From: Curtobacterium sp. MCJR17_055
GTDB lineage: Bacteria; Actinomycetota; Actinomycetes; Actinomycetales; Microbacteriaceae
DNA: 64,000 nt
Assembly (NCBI RefSeq): GCF_003224335.1
Contig: NZ_QKLF01000002.1
Span: forward strand, 434,001-498,000
Direction: 5' to 3'
Shown: positions 8,531-20,267 of the stretch, one piece after another
Numbering within the stretch: the first letter of the stretch is position 1
How the letters are laid out: each line of letters starts with the position of its first letter
Translations under genes and position numbers: made by a program
The notes under the pieces: generated by a model
Seen by the model: only the letters and a program-made list of their open reading frames with translations
Database searches by the model: none
What the model was told of the DNA's origin: nothing

Positions 8531-8924
8531 TCTGCGTGCGTCCACCATCTGAGACGGTTCCATGCGGCGGATTCCCCACAGTGTGGAAAGCCTGTGGATA
8601 ACTATGGAGGACACGCCGCTCCGTTGTTCACAGCTGGTGGGGTGTCTGTGGAAACTGGGGATGGAAGTGGATAGATGACTTTCCCTCATCCATAGGTCGC
8701 CCACACGCCGCCAACAAGTGACACGGTTGTAGTTCCCTGTCGCCGAGCGGCATCCCCAGAGTTGTCCACAGTGTGCACAGGCGTTAAGACCATTACTCCT
8801 TCCTTCTCTCTCCCTCTCCCTGGGCCAACCCCTGGGGACGGCGGATGACACGGATCGGCGGTCTGCCGCCGCTGTGCCACAATGGGGCGGCCGGACAGTC
8901 AACCGATCGACAGGGGTCCACGCT
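8531..8924. other. oriC: oriC, dnaA-dnaN intergenic origin
   Basis: Exact DnaA boxes are TGTGGATAA at 8593-8601 (reverse) and TTGTCCACA at 8762-8770 (forward). TTGTTCACA at 8624-8632 differs at one base, and several two-mismatch boxes occur at 8572-8580, 8582-8590 and 8647-8655. The stretch 8593-8695 is locally AT-richer and may contain the unwinding element. A pyrimidine-only tract (about 8797-8820) precedes the dnaN leader. Position between dnaA and dnaN is the classic actinobacterial origin. Confidence 0.9.
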
Positions 8925-10085
8925 GTGAAGTTCGAGGTCAACCGGGACGTCTTCTCCGAAGCCGTCTCCTTCGCGGTGAAGCTCCTCCCACAGCGCACGA
9001 CCCTCCCGATCCTGTCCGGTGTGCTCATCCACGCCGACGGTGATCGTCTGACGCTCTCGTCGTTCGACTACGAGGTCTCGGCACAGACGTCGATCGCCGC
9101 CCAGATCGACGACCCCGGCACGGTGCTCGTCTCCGGCCGGCTGCTGAACGACATCGCGAGCCGGCTGCCGAACGCCCCGGTCACGTTCTCCACGGAGGAC
9201 TCCCGCATCACCGTCACCTGCGGATCCGCGCACTTCACGCTGCTGTCCATGCCGGTGGAGGAGTACCCGACGCTGCCGGAGATCGGTCCGCAGACCGGTG
9301 TCATCCCCGGCGACTCGTTCTCCGAAGCCGTGTCGCAGGTGGCCGTCGCCGCCAGCCGCGACGACGTGACCCCGGTCATCACCGGCGTCCAGCTCGAGGT
9401 CGGCGAGAGCGACGTCTCGCTCATCGCGACCGACCGCTACCGCGTCGCCGTCCGGACCATCCAGTGGGACTCGGGCCGTCCCGGCGGAGACGCCGAGCCG
9501 GCGCCGACGCTGCACGCACTCGTCCCGGCCCGCACCCTGCAGGAGGTCGGCCGTACCTTCGGCTCGGCCACCACCGTCTCGGTGTCGATCAGCGGTGGCT
9601 CCGACCGTGAGCTCATCGCCTTCCAGGCCGACGACAAGACCGTGACGTCGCTGCTCATCAAGGGCAACTACCCGCCGGTCCGCCGACTGTTCCCCGACAC
9701 GGTCCAGGACCACGCGGTGATCAACACCGCGGAACTGGTCGAGGCCGTCCGACGGGTCTCCCTCGTGCTGGAGCGCGAAGCCGCGCTCCGCTTCTCCTTC
9801 TCGGTCGACGGGCTCACGCTCGAGGCGATCGGTTCCGAACAAGCGCAGGCGTCAGAGTCGATCGATGCGTTGCTGACCGGTGAGGAAACGGTGGTCTCCC
9901 TGAAACCGGCCTTCCTCCTGGACGGGTTGAATGCGGTGCACTCCGAGTTCGTCCGGATCTCCTTCACCAAGACGGAGAACCCGAACAAGCCCGGACCGGT
10001 CCTGATCACCGGGCAGTCCTCGCGAGAGGAAGCTGCCACGGACGGGTACCGGTACCTGTTGCAGCCCAACCTGCTGCTGCGCTAG
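8925..10085 (+). CDS. dnaN: DNA polymerase III beta subunit (sliding clamp)
   Basis: A 386-residue clamp protein that dimerises into a ring around DNA and tethers polymerase III and other partners. Three repeated clamp folds span about 1-125, 126-255 and 256-386, and the C-terminus ends in the usual YLLQPNLLLR-like strand. The start is GTG at 8925 with a CAGGGG sequence upstream; it gives the standard MKFEVNRDVFSEAV opening, whereas the longer in-frame extension has no family match. It lies directly right of oriC. Confidence 0.97.
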   Translation: MKFEVNRDVFSEAVSFAVKLLPQRTTLPILSGVLIHADGDRLTLSSFDYEVSAQTSIAAQIDDPGTVLVSGRLLNDIASRLPNAPVTFSTEDSRITVTCGSAHFTLLSMPVEEYPTLPEIGPQTGVIPGDSFSEAVSQVAVAASRDDVTPVITGVQLEVGESDVSLIATDRYRVAVRTIQWDSGRPGGDAEPAPTLHALVPARTLQEVGRTFGSATTVSVSISGGSDRELIAFQADDKTVTSLLIKGNYPPVRRLFPDTVQDHAVINTAELVEAVRRVSLVLEREAALRFSFSVDGLTLEAIGSEQAQASESIDALLTGEETVVSLKPAFLLDGLNAVHSEFVRISFTKTENPNKPGPVLITGQSSREEAATDGYRYLLQPNLLLR

Positions 10086-10155
10086 CCGCAACAGCCATCC
10101 AGCGCTGACGCGTGGACACCAGCATCAGCGCGACATCGACGAAGAAGAGGAAATC

Positions 10156-11043
10156 ATGCAGATCGGTCTTGTCGGCCTCGGGAAGATGGGCAACAACATG
10201 CGTGCGCGTCTGCGCAACGCAGGGATCGACGTCGTCGGGTACGACGCCAACCCCGCCGTCTCGGACGTCGCCGACCTCGGCGCCCTGGCAGAAGCCCTCA
10301 CCGACAGCAAGCGTCTCGTGTGGGTCATGGTCCCGCACGGCAAGATCACCGACGACGTGATCACCGACCTGGCCGGCGTGCTCAGCGAAGGCGACCTCGT
10401 CATCGACGGTGGCAACTCGAAGTGGCTCGACGACACCGTCCACGCCGAGCAGCTGGCTGCCAAGGGCATCCGCTACATGGACGTCGGCGTCTCCGGCGGT
10501 GTCTGGGGCAAGGACAACGGCTACGGCCTCATGGTCGGCGGTGCTGCCGAGGACGTCGAGTTCGCGATGCCCGTCTTCGACGCACTGCGCCCCGAGGGCC
10601 CGCGCGAAGAGGGCTTCTCGCACGCCGGCGGCATCGGCGCGGGCCACTACGCGAAGATGGTCCACAACGGCATCGAGTACGCGATCATGCAGGCGTACGG
10701 CGAGGGCTACGAGCTCCTCGAGGCGAAGGACATCATCAAGGACGTCCCCGCCGTGTTCGCCGGATGGCAGCGCGGCACCGTCGTCCGCTCCTGGCTGCTC
10801 GACCTGATGGTCCTCGCGCTGAACGAGGACCCGAAGCTCGACGCCATCGAGGGCTACGTGGAGGACTCCGGCGAGGGCCGGTGGACCGTGGAAGAGGCCA
10901 TCGAGCACGCGGTGCCGATGCCGGCGATCTCGGCGTCCATCTTCGCGCGCTTCGTTTCGCGTCAGGGCAGCGCGTCCCCGACGATGAAGGCCGTCGCGGC
11001 ACTCCGCAACCAGTTCGGCGGCCACGCCGTCAAGAAGGCGTAG
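10156..11043 (+). CDS. gnd: 6-phosphogluconate dehydrogenase (decarboxylating), short type
   Basis: A 295-residue oxidoreductase converting 6-phosphogluconate to ribulose 5-phosphate and CO2 in the pentose phosphate pathway. The nucleotide-binding glycine motif GLGKMG is at 7-12, GVSGG at 111-115, and catalytic Lys167 in the KMVHNG motif with His170/Asn171. The ~300-residue length places it in the GntZ/YqeC-like class, often NAD-dependent (family knowledge). An SD AAGAGG stands just before the ATG. Placement between dnaN and recF is characteristic of Actinobacteria and has no known replication role. Confidence 0.94.
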   Translation: MQIGLVGLGKMGNNMRARLRNAGIDVVGYDANPAVSDVADLGALAEALTDSKRLVWVMVPHGKITDDVITDLAGVLSEGDLVIDGGNSKWLDDTVHAEQLAAKGIRYMDVGVSGGVWGKDNGYGLMVGGAAEDVEFAMPVFDALRPEGPREEGFSHAGGIGAGHYAKMVHNGIEYAIMQAYGEGYELLEAKDIIKDVPAVFAGWQRGTVVRSWLLDLMVLALNEDPKLDAIEGYVEDSGEGRWTVEEAIEHAVPMPAISASIFARFVSRQGSASPTMKAVAALRNQFGGHAVKKA

Positions 11044-11080
11044 CCGGTCGGGGTAACCCCCTCGACCCGTTTCGGCCCGC

Positions 11081-12396
11081 GTGCACGTCGACCATCTGCA
11101 ACTCTCCGACTTCCGGAACTACCGGGAGGCGGACGTCGACTTCGCACGCGGGCCGAACCTGTTCGTCGGTCGGAACGGCCAGGGCAAGACGAACCTGGTC
11201 GAGTCGATCGGGTACCTCTCGACCCTCGGGTCGCACCGCGTCCCCACCGACGCGGCGCTCGTGCGACAGGGATGTGACTCGGCGATCGTCCGGGCACGGG
11301 TCGCGCACGAGGACCGCAGCATCCTCGCCGAGGTGCAGATCAACCGGACGGGGTCGAACCGGGCGCAGGTGAACCGGTCCGCGATCAAGCCCCGCGAGCT
11401 CCCGCGCTACTGCACCAGCGTGCTCTTCGCCCCCGAGGACCTGGCACTCGTCCGCGGCGAGCCGTCGGGGCGCCGGCGGATGATCGACGAGCTCCTCGTC
11501 CAGATCGCCCCGCGCATGCAGGGCGTGCTCGCCGACTACGACCGCACGCTCCGCCAGCGGAACACCCTGCTGAAGTCGGCCCGCACGACCGGGGCGAAGG
11601 CCGGGGCGCTCTCGACGCTCGACGTCTGGGACGACCGGCTCGTGGCGTTCGGCGCCGAGATCATCGCCGCCCGCGACCACCTCACCCGGCGGCTCGCCCC
11701 GTTCGTCACCGAGTCCTACGCGACGGTCGCGGGCGAGCGGCACCAGGCGTCGATCGCCGGTGTCCTCAGCGTGCGGGGTGCTGATCCGGAGGACGCGGCG
11801 GCCACCGACCCGGTCCTCGGGACGCCCGAGGAACCGGTCACGACCGCGTCCGCGGCAGAGGCGTTCCGCGTGGCGCTCGAGCGCCGTCGGCGGGACGAAC
11901 TGGACCGCGGCCTGACGCTCACCGGACCCCATCGGGACGACGTGCTCTTCGAGCTGAACGGGTTACCGGCCCGCGGGTACGCCAGCCACGGGGAGTCCTG
12001 GTCGTTCGCGCTCGCGGTGCAGCTGGCGTCGGCGACGATCCTGCGTGCCGAGTCATCCCTCGGCGACCCGATCATCATCCTCGACGACGTGTTCGCGGAG
12101 CTCGACGAGTCACGGCGGGAGCGCCTGGCCGGGGCGGTCGCCGACTACGAGCAGGTGCTCATCACGGCCGCCGTGCACGGCGACGTGCCCGGTCAGCTCG
12201 CGGCACACACCGTGCGGATCGAAGCGGGCGCGATCGTGCGGGACGCGGACGACGCGGGTCGGGCCTCCCGTCCGGAGGTGCCGGAGGCGACCGACGCCGC
12301 TCCGGCCGACGCCGCTCCGGCCGAACCCGCCCCGGCCGATCCCTCTCCGGCCGACCCCGCCCGGTCGGCCGACGCCGTGGACCGGACGGCACCCTG

Positions 12397-12397
<1 letters not shown>
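11081..12397 (+). CDS. recF: DNA replication and repair protein RecF
   Basis: A 438-residue SMC-like ATPase that helps RecO/RecR load RecA at gaps. Walker A is GRNGQGKT at 30-37; the signature LTGPHRDD and the Walker B stretch IIILDDVFAELDESRR lie in the C-terminal third. The start is GTG at 11081. After the conserved end, about 45 residues form an Ala/Pro/Asp tail built from APAD/APAE-like repeats, not expected in RecF and probably disordered. The stop overlaps the dciA ATG by one base (TGATG). Confidence 0.95.
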
Positions 12398-15046
<2,649 letters not shown>

Positions 15047-15158
15047 GCCGGGAGACGCGGCGGACGCCGCGTCGACCCGTCCCGACACCTCGTGGTCGCG
15101 CCCGGCGTGACCAACGGACGACGAGCCTCCAGGCTGTCAAGGAAGGCAACGCAAGCAC

Positions 15159-17843
15159 ATGGCTGACGACAACGAGAACGGCGCCGACGAGCCCGAGATC
15201 GTGCACGGCTCGAGCGGGGACATCGTCGTCTCCGGTGACCGCATCTCGCAGGTGGACCTGCAGCTCGAGATGCAGCGCTCGTACCTCGACTACGCGATGT
15301 CCGTCATCGTCGGACGCGCCCTGCCGGAGGTCCGCGACGGCCTGAAGCCCGTTCACCGCCGCGTGATCTACGCGATGTACGACGGTGGTTACCGACCGGA
15401 CCGGGCCTTCTCGAAGTGCTCGCGCGTGGTCGGCGACGTGATGGGCCAGTTCCACCCGCACGGTGACAGCGCCATCTACGACGCACTCGTCCGACTGGTG
15501 CAGCCGTGGTCGCTCCGGTACCCGCTCGCGCTCGGTCAGGGCAACTTCGGGTCCCCGGGCAACGACGGCGCCGCGGCCCCGCGGTACACCGAGACCAAGA
15601 TGGCCCCGCTCGCGCTCGAGATGGTGCGGGACATCGAGGAAGAGACCGTCGACTTCCAGGACAACTACGACGGTCGCACGCAGGAGCCGTCCATCCTGCC
15701 GTCGCGCTTCCCGAACCTGCTCGTCAACGGCTCGGTCGGCATCGCGGTCGGTATGGCCACGAACATCCCGCCGCACAACCTGCGCGAGGTCGCCGCCGGC
15801 GCGGTGTGGGCGCTCGAGCACCCGGACGCCTCGCGCGAGGAACTCCTCGAGGCGCTCATGCAGCGCATCAAGGGTCCCGACTTCCCGACCGGCGCGCAGA
15901 TCCTCGGCACCCGGGGCATCGTCGACGCCTACCGGACCGGTCGCGGATCGATCACGATGCGGGCGGTCGTCAACGTCGAGGAGATCCAGGGCCGCACCTG
16001 CCTCGTCGTCACCAAACTGCCGTACCAGGTCAACCCCGACAACCTCGCGATCAAGATCGCCGAGCTCGTCAAGGACGGCCGTCTCGCCGGCGTCGCCGAC
16101 ATCCGTGACGAGACCTCCGGCCGCACCGGGCAGCGCCTGGTCATCGTGCTGAAGCGTGACGCGGTCGCCAAGGTCGTGCTCAACAACCTGTACAAGCACA
16201 CGCAGCTGCAGGAGAACTTCGGCGCGAACATGCTCGCGATCGTCGACGGCGTGCCCCGCACATTGGCGCTCGACGGGTTCATCTCCGCCTGGGTCGACCA
16301 CCAGATCGAGGTCATCGTCCGGCGGACCCGGTTCCGCCTGCGCGAGGCCGAGAAGCGAGCGCACATCCTGCGCGGGTACCTCGCGGCGCTCGATGCCCTC
16401 GACGAGGTCATCGCCCTCATCCGTCGGTCGCCAGACGTCGAGGAGGCCCGCAACGGCCTGATGGAGCTGCTGTCCGTCGACGAGATCCAGGCCCGCGCGA
16501 TCCTCGAACTCCAGCTGCGTCGTCTGGCCGCACTCGAGCGTCAGAAGATCCACGAGGAGGCCGAGGCGCTCGAGCTCAAGATCGCCGACTTCGAGGACAT
16601 CCTCGCCCGCCCGGAGCGCCAGCGCTCGATCATCATCGACGAACTCACCGAGATCGTCGACCGCTTCGGTGACGACCGTCGGACCGAGATCATGCTCGGC
16701 TTCGACGGCGACATGAGCATGGAAGACCTGATCCCCGAGGAAGAGGTCGTCGTCACCATCACCCGCGGCGGGTACGTCAAGCGCACGCGGAGCGACCAGT
16801 ACCGCTCGCAGCACCGCGGTGGCCGTGGTGTCCGCGGCGCCCAGCTCCGCGCGGACGACGTCGTCGAGCACTTCTTCGTCACGACGACCCACCACTGGTT
16901 GCTGTTCCTCACCGACCAGGGTCGCGTCTACCGGGCGAAGGCGTACGAGCTGCAGGAGGCCGGGCGGGACGCCAAGGGCCAGCACTCGGCGAACCTCCTC
17001 GCCATGCAGCCGGACGAGCAGATCCAGCAGGTGCTCGACATCCGCGACTACGAGGCGGCGCAGTACCTCGTCCTCGCCACCGAGCAGGGTCTCGTGAAGA
17101 AGACCGCGCTCACCGAGTACGACACGAACCGCACCGGCGGCATCATCGCGATCAACCTGCGCGAGGGCGACAAGCTCCGCTCGGCGCTCCTCGTCGACGA
17201 GCACGACGACCTGCTGCTCGTGTCCCGGCACGGCATGTCGCTCCGCTTCACCGCCACGAACGACGCACTCCGGCCGATGGGCCGGTCGACGTCCGGCGTG
17301 AAGGGCATGTCCTTCCGCGGCGACGACACCCTGCTCTCGGCCTCGGTCGTCTCGGACGACGGTTTCGTCTGGGTGATGACCGAGGGCGGCTACGCCAAGC
17401 GCACGTCCGTCGACCAGTACCGCATCCAGGGACGCGGCGGACTCGGCATCAAGGTCGCCCGTCTGGCGGCCGATCGCGGCGACCTGGTCGGCGCGCTCAT
17501 CGTCGGTGCGGACGACGAGGTGCTCGTCGTGCTGCAATCGGGCAAGGTGGTAAGGTCTGCCGTGGCCGAGGTCCCCGCCAAGGGACGCGACACGATGGGG
17601 GTCGTCTTCGCGAGGTTCGCGGAGAACGACCGGATCATCGCCGTGGCCCGGAACAGTGAGCGGAACCTGGACGACCAGGAGGACGCCGAGATCGAGCCCG
17701 CCGGCCCGGTCGAGACCGTCAGCCCGGACGACGCGGTCGCCGACGCCGCCGACGCAGAGCTCGTGGAGGAAGTCTCCGCGGACGCACTGCCCACCGACGC
17801 CGAGCCTGCCGAGGCCGGAGAGGACGAGTCAAGCAATGAGTAG
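15159..17843 (+). CDS. gyrA: DNA gyrase subunit A
   Basis: An 894-residue DNA breakage-reunion subunit. The N-terminus has [21 protein letters not shown], and the catalytic tyrosine is Tyr143 in AAPRYTE. The quinolone-determining stretch reads [12 protein letters not shown], with Ser and Asp at the positions usually mutated in resistance, so it looks wild type. The C-terminal beta-pinwheel includes a GyrA-box-like HRGGRGVRG. The last ~60 residues form an acidic, Glu/Asp/Ala-rich tail. The stop lies eight bases inside the following gene. Confidence 0.97.
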   Translation: MADDNENGADEPEIVHGSSGDIVVSGDRISQVDLQLEMQRSYLDYAMSVIVGRALPEVRDGLKPVHRRVIYAMYDGGYRPDRAFSKCSRVVGDVMGQFHPHGDSAIYDALVRLVQPWSLRYPLALGQGNFGSPGNDGAAAPRYTETKMAPLALEMVRDIEEETVDFQDNYDGRTQEPSILPSRFPNLLVNGSVGIAVGMATNIPPHNLREVAAGAVWALEHPDASREELLEALMQRIKGPDFPTGAQILGTRGIVDAYRTGRGSITMRAVVNVEEIQGRTCLVVTKLPYQVNPDNLAIKIAELVKDGRLAGVADIRDETSGRTGQRLVIVLKRDAVAKVVLNNLYKHTQLQENFGANMLAIVDGVPRTLALDGFISAWVDHQIEVIVRRTRFRLREAEKRAHILRGYLAALDALDEVIALIRRSPDVEEARNGLMELLSVDEIQARAILELQLRRLAALERQKIHEEAEALELKIADFEDILARPERQRSIIIDELTEIVDRFGDDRRTEIMLGFDGDMSMEDLIPEEEVVVTITRGGYVKRTRSDQYRSQHRGGRGVRGAQLRADDVVEHFFVTTTHHWLLFLTDQGRVYRAKAYELQEAGRDAKGQHSANLLAMQPDEQIQQVLDIRDYEAAQYLVLATEQGLVKKTALTEYDTNRTGGIIAINLREGDKLRSALLVDEHDDLLLVSRHGMSLRFTATNDALRPMGRSTSGVKGMSFRGDDTLLSASVVSDDGFVWVMTEGGYAKRTSVDQYRIQGRGGLGIKVARLAADRGDLVGALIVGADDEVLVVLQSGKVVRSAVAEVPAKGRDTMGVVFARFAENDRIIAVARNSERNLDDQEDAEIEPAGPVETVSPDDAVADAADAELVEEVSADALPTDAEPAEAGEDESSNE

Positions 17844-18243
17844 TGTCGCCGAGAAGCTCCAGCGGAAGGCGAAGCGGCCCGTCGGCACTCGTCAGGTGCG
17901 ACTCCGTCTGGTCTACGTCGACTTCTGGTCGATGGTGAAGCTCTCCTTCCTCATCGCCCTGGCCGGCTCGATCGTGATCGTCGTGGCCACGGCGCTGGTG
18001 TGGATCATCCTGAACCAGACCGGGGTGTTCGAGCAGATCGACAGCCTGCTGAAGGACGTCACGGGGCAGAACAGCTACTCGATCATGGACCAGTTCTCGC
18101 TGGGCCAGGTCCTCGGCTTCTCGGTCGTCGTCGGCATCCTCAACGTCGTGGTCGGGACCGTGCTCGGCGCGATCGTCAGCGTCCTGTACAACCTCAGCGT
18201 GCGGATCACGGGCGGCGTGCTCGTGGGCTTCACCAACAACTGA
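17836..18243 (+). CDS. DUF3566 membrane protein
   Basis: A 135-residue protein with a basic N-terminus, one membrane segment near 38-62 ([20 protein letters not shown]) and a second near 88-115. DUF3566 proteins are conserved directly downstream of gyrA in Actinobacteria (the Rv0007 position). Function is not established. The start overlaps the gyrA stop by eight bases, so translation is probably coupled to gyrA. Confidence 0.85.
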   Translation: MSSVAEKLQRKAKRPVGTRQVRLRLVYVDFWSMVKLSFLIALAGSIVIVVATALVWIILNQTGVFEQIDSLLKDVTGQNSYSIMDQFSLGQVLGFSVVVGILNVVVGTVLGAIVSVLYNLSVRITGGVLVGFTNN

Positions 18244-18296
18244 CCCGGTCCGGGTGGCGCCCAACGCCTCGATTTCGCTCCAGCGTGATCGTGGGG

Positions 18297-18302
18297 TAGG
18301 CT
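18297..18302 (+). promoter_or_regulatory. Possible -10 element for the tRNA-Ile/tRNA-Ala pair
   Basis: TAGGCT fits the actinobacterial TANNNT -10 pattern and lies 15 bp before the mature tRNA-Ile end. No clear -35 is visible. Confidence 0.4.
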
Positions 18303-18316
18303 TTCATCCGGTCTGA

Positions 18317-18393
18317 GGGGCTATAGCTCAGGCGGTTAGAGCGCTTCGCTGATAACGAAGAGGTCCAAGGTTCAAGTCCTTGTAGCCCCACCA
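18317..18393 (+). tRNA. tRNA-Ile (anticodon GAU)
   Basis: The acceptor stem GGGGCTA pairs with TAGCCCC, discriminator A is at 18390 and an encoded CCA ends at 18393. The anticodon stem CTTCG/CGAAG frames the loop CTGATAA with GAT at 18351-18353; the T-loop TTCAAGT is present. Confidence 0.97.
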
Positions 18394-18446
18394 CAACTCA
18401 ACTCCCGCGTCGGAAGTCTCGACGTCGCGACCGGTCTGGTCGCTCC

Positions 18447-18519
18447 GGGGCCTTAGCTCAGTTGGTAGAGCGCTGCCTTTGCAAGGCAGATGTCAGGAGT
18501 TCGAATCTCCTAGGCTCCA
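18447..18519 (+). tRNA. tRNA-Ala (anticodon UGC)
   Basis: The acceptor stem GGGGCCT pairs with AGGCTCC, including the G3-U70 pair that identifies tRNA-Ala. The anticodon stem CTGCC/GGCAG frames TTTGCAA with TGC at 18480-18482. CCA is not encoded. Pairing with tRNA-Ile just after gyrA is the usual actinobacterial arrangement. Confidence 0.97.
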
Positions 18520-18630
18520 CTCCCTCTGCGTGAGCTCTGCTCCGCTCGTCCCTCGCTCCGCCGCGGTCGGTCGTCGTGCCGATCGGCGCCGCTGCTCCTG
18601 CGTCCTGCCGTGCCGCGCCGCGCCGCGCCG

Positions 18631-18698
18631 CGCGCTGTCCGTCGAGGTTCCGCAATGTGCTGCTCTCGGCGCTCGAGATGCGCGAATTGTGGAACCTC
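18631..18698. repeat. Hairpin repeat, copy 1
   Basis: The 68-bp unit contains an inverted repeat: GAGGTTCC at 18644-18651 is matched by GGAACCTC at 18691-18698, and pairing continues inwards to a 13-bp stem with one wobble. It matches the copy at 18840-18907 at 65 of 68 positions. Confidence 0.85.
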
Positions 18699-18839
18699 CA
18701 CGATCGGGTCACGGCGTGCTGCGGGACCTCGAGCTCCGACATGACGCGGGTCAGGGTGCTCTGATGTGGCCGTGCTCGCTCGGGCATCGGTCCTCGCGGG
18801 GTCACCTCGGCGGTCGCAGCGAGGTTGCACGACGTGCCG

Positions 18840-18907
18840 CGCGCTGTCCGTCGAGGTTCCGAAATGTGCTGCTCTCGGCGCTCGAGGTGCGCTAATTGTG
18901 GAACCTC
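18840..18907. repeat. Hairpin repeat, copy 2
   Basis: Same orientation and length as copy 1, separated by 141 bp of unrelated sequence. The terminal arms GAGGTTCC (18853-18860) and GGAACCTC (18900-18907) are kept intact, while the three differences lie between them. Confidence 0.85.
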
Positions 18908-19000
18908 GACGTTGGGGCGGCGGCGAGTCGTGCGACCTCGGGCCGGGTCGGGGTGGGGCAGGGACCGGACGGCGCAGGGCGCCCGGGCCTCCGGGAACGA

Positions 19001-19033
19001 CGAAGGGCCCCGGCGCAGTGCCGGGGCCCTTCG
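19001..19033 (-). terminator. Terminator of the 19048-19608 gene
   Basis: CGAAGGGCCCCGGC (19001-19014) and its exact complement (19020-19033) form a 14-bp stem with a five-base loop, 14 bp after the leftward stop codon. Confidence 0.85.
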
Positions 19034-19047
19034 AACGAACCAGGAGG

Positions 19048-19608
19048 TCAGGCGGCGGGCTTGCCCGCGTTGTCCGCATCGTCGGCAACCCAGAGGTCGT
19101 CGTCCGCACGGAGCGTCTGGTACGCGGCGTAGGCAGCGCCCGCGACCGCGACGACACCGACGACGATGAGGGCGACCCCACCGAACCCGATGCCCTTCTT
19201 CTGCGGGACGGGAGCCTGCTTGAGGAACTTCCCGCCGCGCTTCTGTGCTTCCTGCACGATCTTCTGCACGCGCGGGTCCTTCGCCAGGTCGCCGACGCTG
19301 AGCACGGAGCCCGCGGTCGAGATGAGGCCGGGCACGACCTCCGACTGGAACCGGTGCGAGGCACTCTGCGCTGCAGAGGTCGCGGCGTGCACACCGGTGG
19401 CCACCGCGGGACGGAGCCCGTTGTCGATGGCGTTCTGGACGCGGGGAGCGAGGTCCTTCCGGGCAGCATCTGCGGCGTGGCCACGAGCTTCGGCCAGGAT
19501 CGCGTTCGCGTGCTCCAGGACCTTCCGCTGCTCACCGAGGAGCGTGGCGGTCTTGCCCTTGAGCTTCTTGATCTGCTTCCGACGCTTGCGCGGGATCTCG
19601 ATCGACAT
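19048..19608 (-). CDS. Membrane-anchored protein of unknown function
   Basis: A 186-residue protein with a strongly basic N-terminus (PRKRRKQIKKLKGK at 6-19), a helical, Ala-rich middle (20-115), one membrane span near 141-163 and an acidic C-terminus. The ATG at 19608 has a GGAGG ribosome site in TGGAGGTACCG just upstream. I do not recognise the family. The polar layout suggests a cytoplasmic or nucleic-acid-facing basic helix region tethered to the membrane, but no enzymatic motif is visible. It is monocistronic, with its own terminator, and convergent with the tRNA pair. Confidence 0.75.
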   Translation of the reverse strand: MSIEIPRKRRKQIKKLKGKTATLLGEQRKVLEHANAILAEARGHAADAARKDLAPRVQNAIDNGLRPAVATGVHAATSAAQSASHRFQSEVVPGLISTAGSVLSVGDLAKDPRVQKIVQEAQKRGGKFLKQAPVPQKKGIGFGGVALIVVGVVAVAGAAYAAYQTLRADDDLWVADDADNAGKPAA

Positions 19609-19722
19609 TCGGTACCTCCATGGGTCGACGTGCCCCCATCCTGCCACCAGGACGCCTGACAGGTCACAGATCACCGGCTGTGCGTCCCGTGCACATCCAG
19701 CGGCACATGCGAGAATCGGGTC

Positions 19723-20262
19723 ATGTCTCTGCACACCGCTGTCGCAACGATCCACACCAACAAGGGCGACATCCGCGTCAACCTCTTCGGCAACCACGCA
19801 CCGAAGACCGTCCAGAACTTCGTCGGTCTCGCGACCGGTACGCAGGAGTGGACACACCCCGGCACCGGCAAGGTGTCGACCGACAAGCTCTACGACGGTG
19901 TCGTCTTCCACCGCATCATCAAGGACTTCATGATCCAGGGCGGCGACCCGCTCGGCCAGGGCATCGGTGGCCCCGGGTACCGCTTCGACGACGAGATCTC
20001 CCCCGAGCTCACGTTCCAGAACCCCTACATCTTCGCCATGGCGAACGCCGGCATCCAGGGCGGCCGTGGCACCAACGGTTCGCAGTTCTTCATCACCACG
20101 GTGGCGACCCCGTGGCTCCAGGGCAAGCACACCATCTTCGGCGAGGTCGCGGACGACGAGTCCCGCGCGGTCGTCGACACGATCGAGGGCGTCCAGACGG
20201 ACGGCCGCGACAAGCCGGTCGAGGACGTCGTCATCCAGAGCATCGACGTCGAGGACGTCTGA
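19723..20262 (+). CDS. ppiA: Peptidyl-prolyl cis-trans isomerase (cyclophilin type)
   Basis: A 179-residue cytoplasmic cyclophilin catalysing proline isomerisation in protein folding; there is no signal peptide. The active-site signature FHRIIKDFMIQGGD lies at 62-75 with Arg64, NGSQFFIT at 118-125 and WLQGKHTIFG at 131-140, so all the usual catalytic residues are present. The next gene starts five bases after its stop, which suggests an operon. A cyclophilin near gyrA/crgA is also found in mycobacteria. Confidence 0.95.
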   Translation: MSLHTAVATIHTNKGDIRVNLFGNHAPKTVQNFVGLATGTQEWTHPGTGKVSTDKLYDGVVFHRIIKDFMIQGGDPLGQGIGGPGYRFDDEISPELTFQNPYIFAMANAGIQGGRGTNGSQFFITTVATPWLQGKHTIFGEVADDESRAVVDTIEGVQTDGRDKPVEDVVIQSIDVEDV

Positions 20263-20267
20263 CCCGA

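Larger units (their letters stand above)
18520..19000. other. Non-coding spacer between tRNA-Ala and the next gene
   Basis: No credible gene is seen. The spacer contains a (CCGCG)n-like simple repeat around 18611-18634, two 68-bp hairpin repeats and a terminator at its right end. Confidence 0.6.

Noticed and set aside
18631-18907. CRISPR array
   Set aside because: Only two repeat copies, a 141-bp gap, and an internal hairpin loop too long; no cas genes nearby.
18510-19667. Open frame running through the twin repeats and antisense/out of frame to the 186-residue gene
   Set aside because: The repeats are translated identically only because they are DNA repeats; the real gene in the right part is in another frame with a strong ribosome site.
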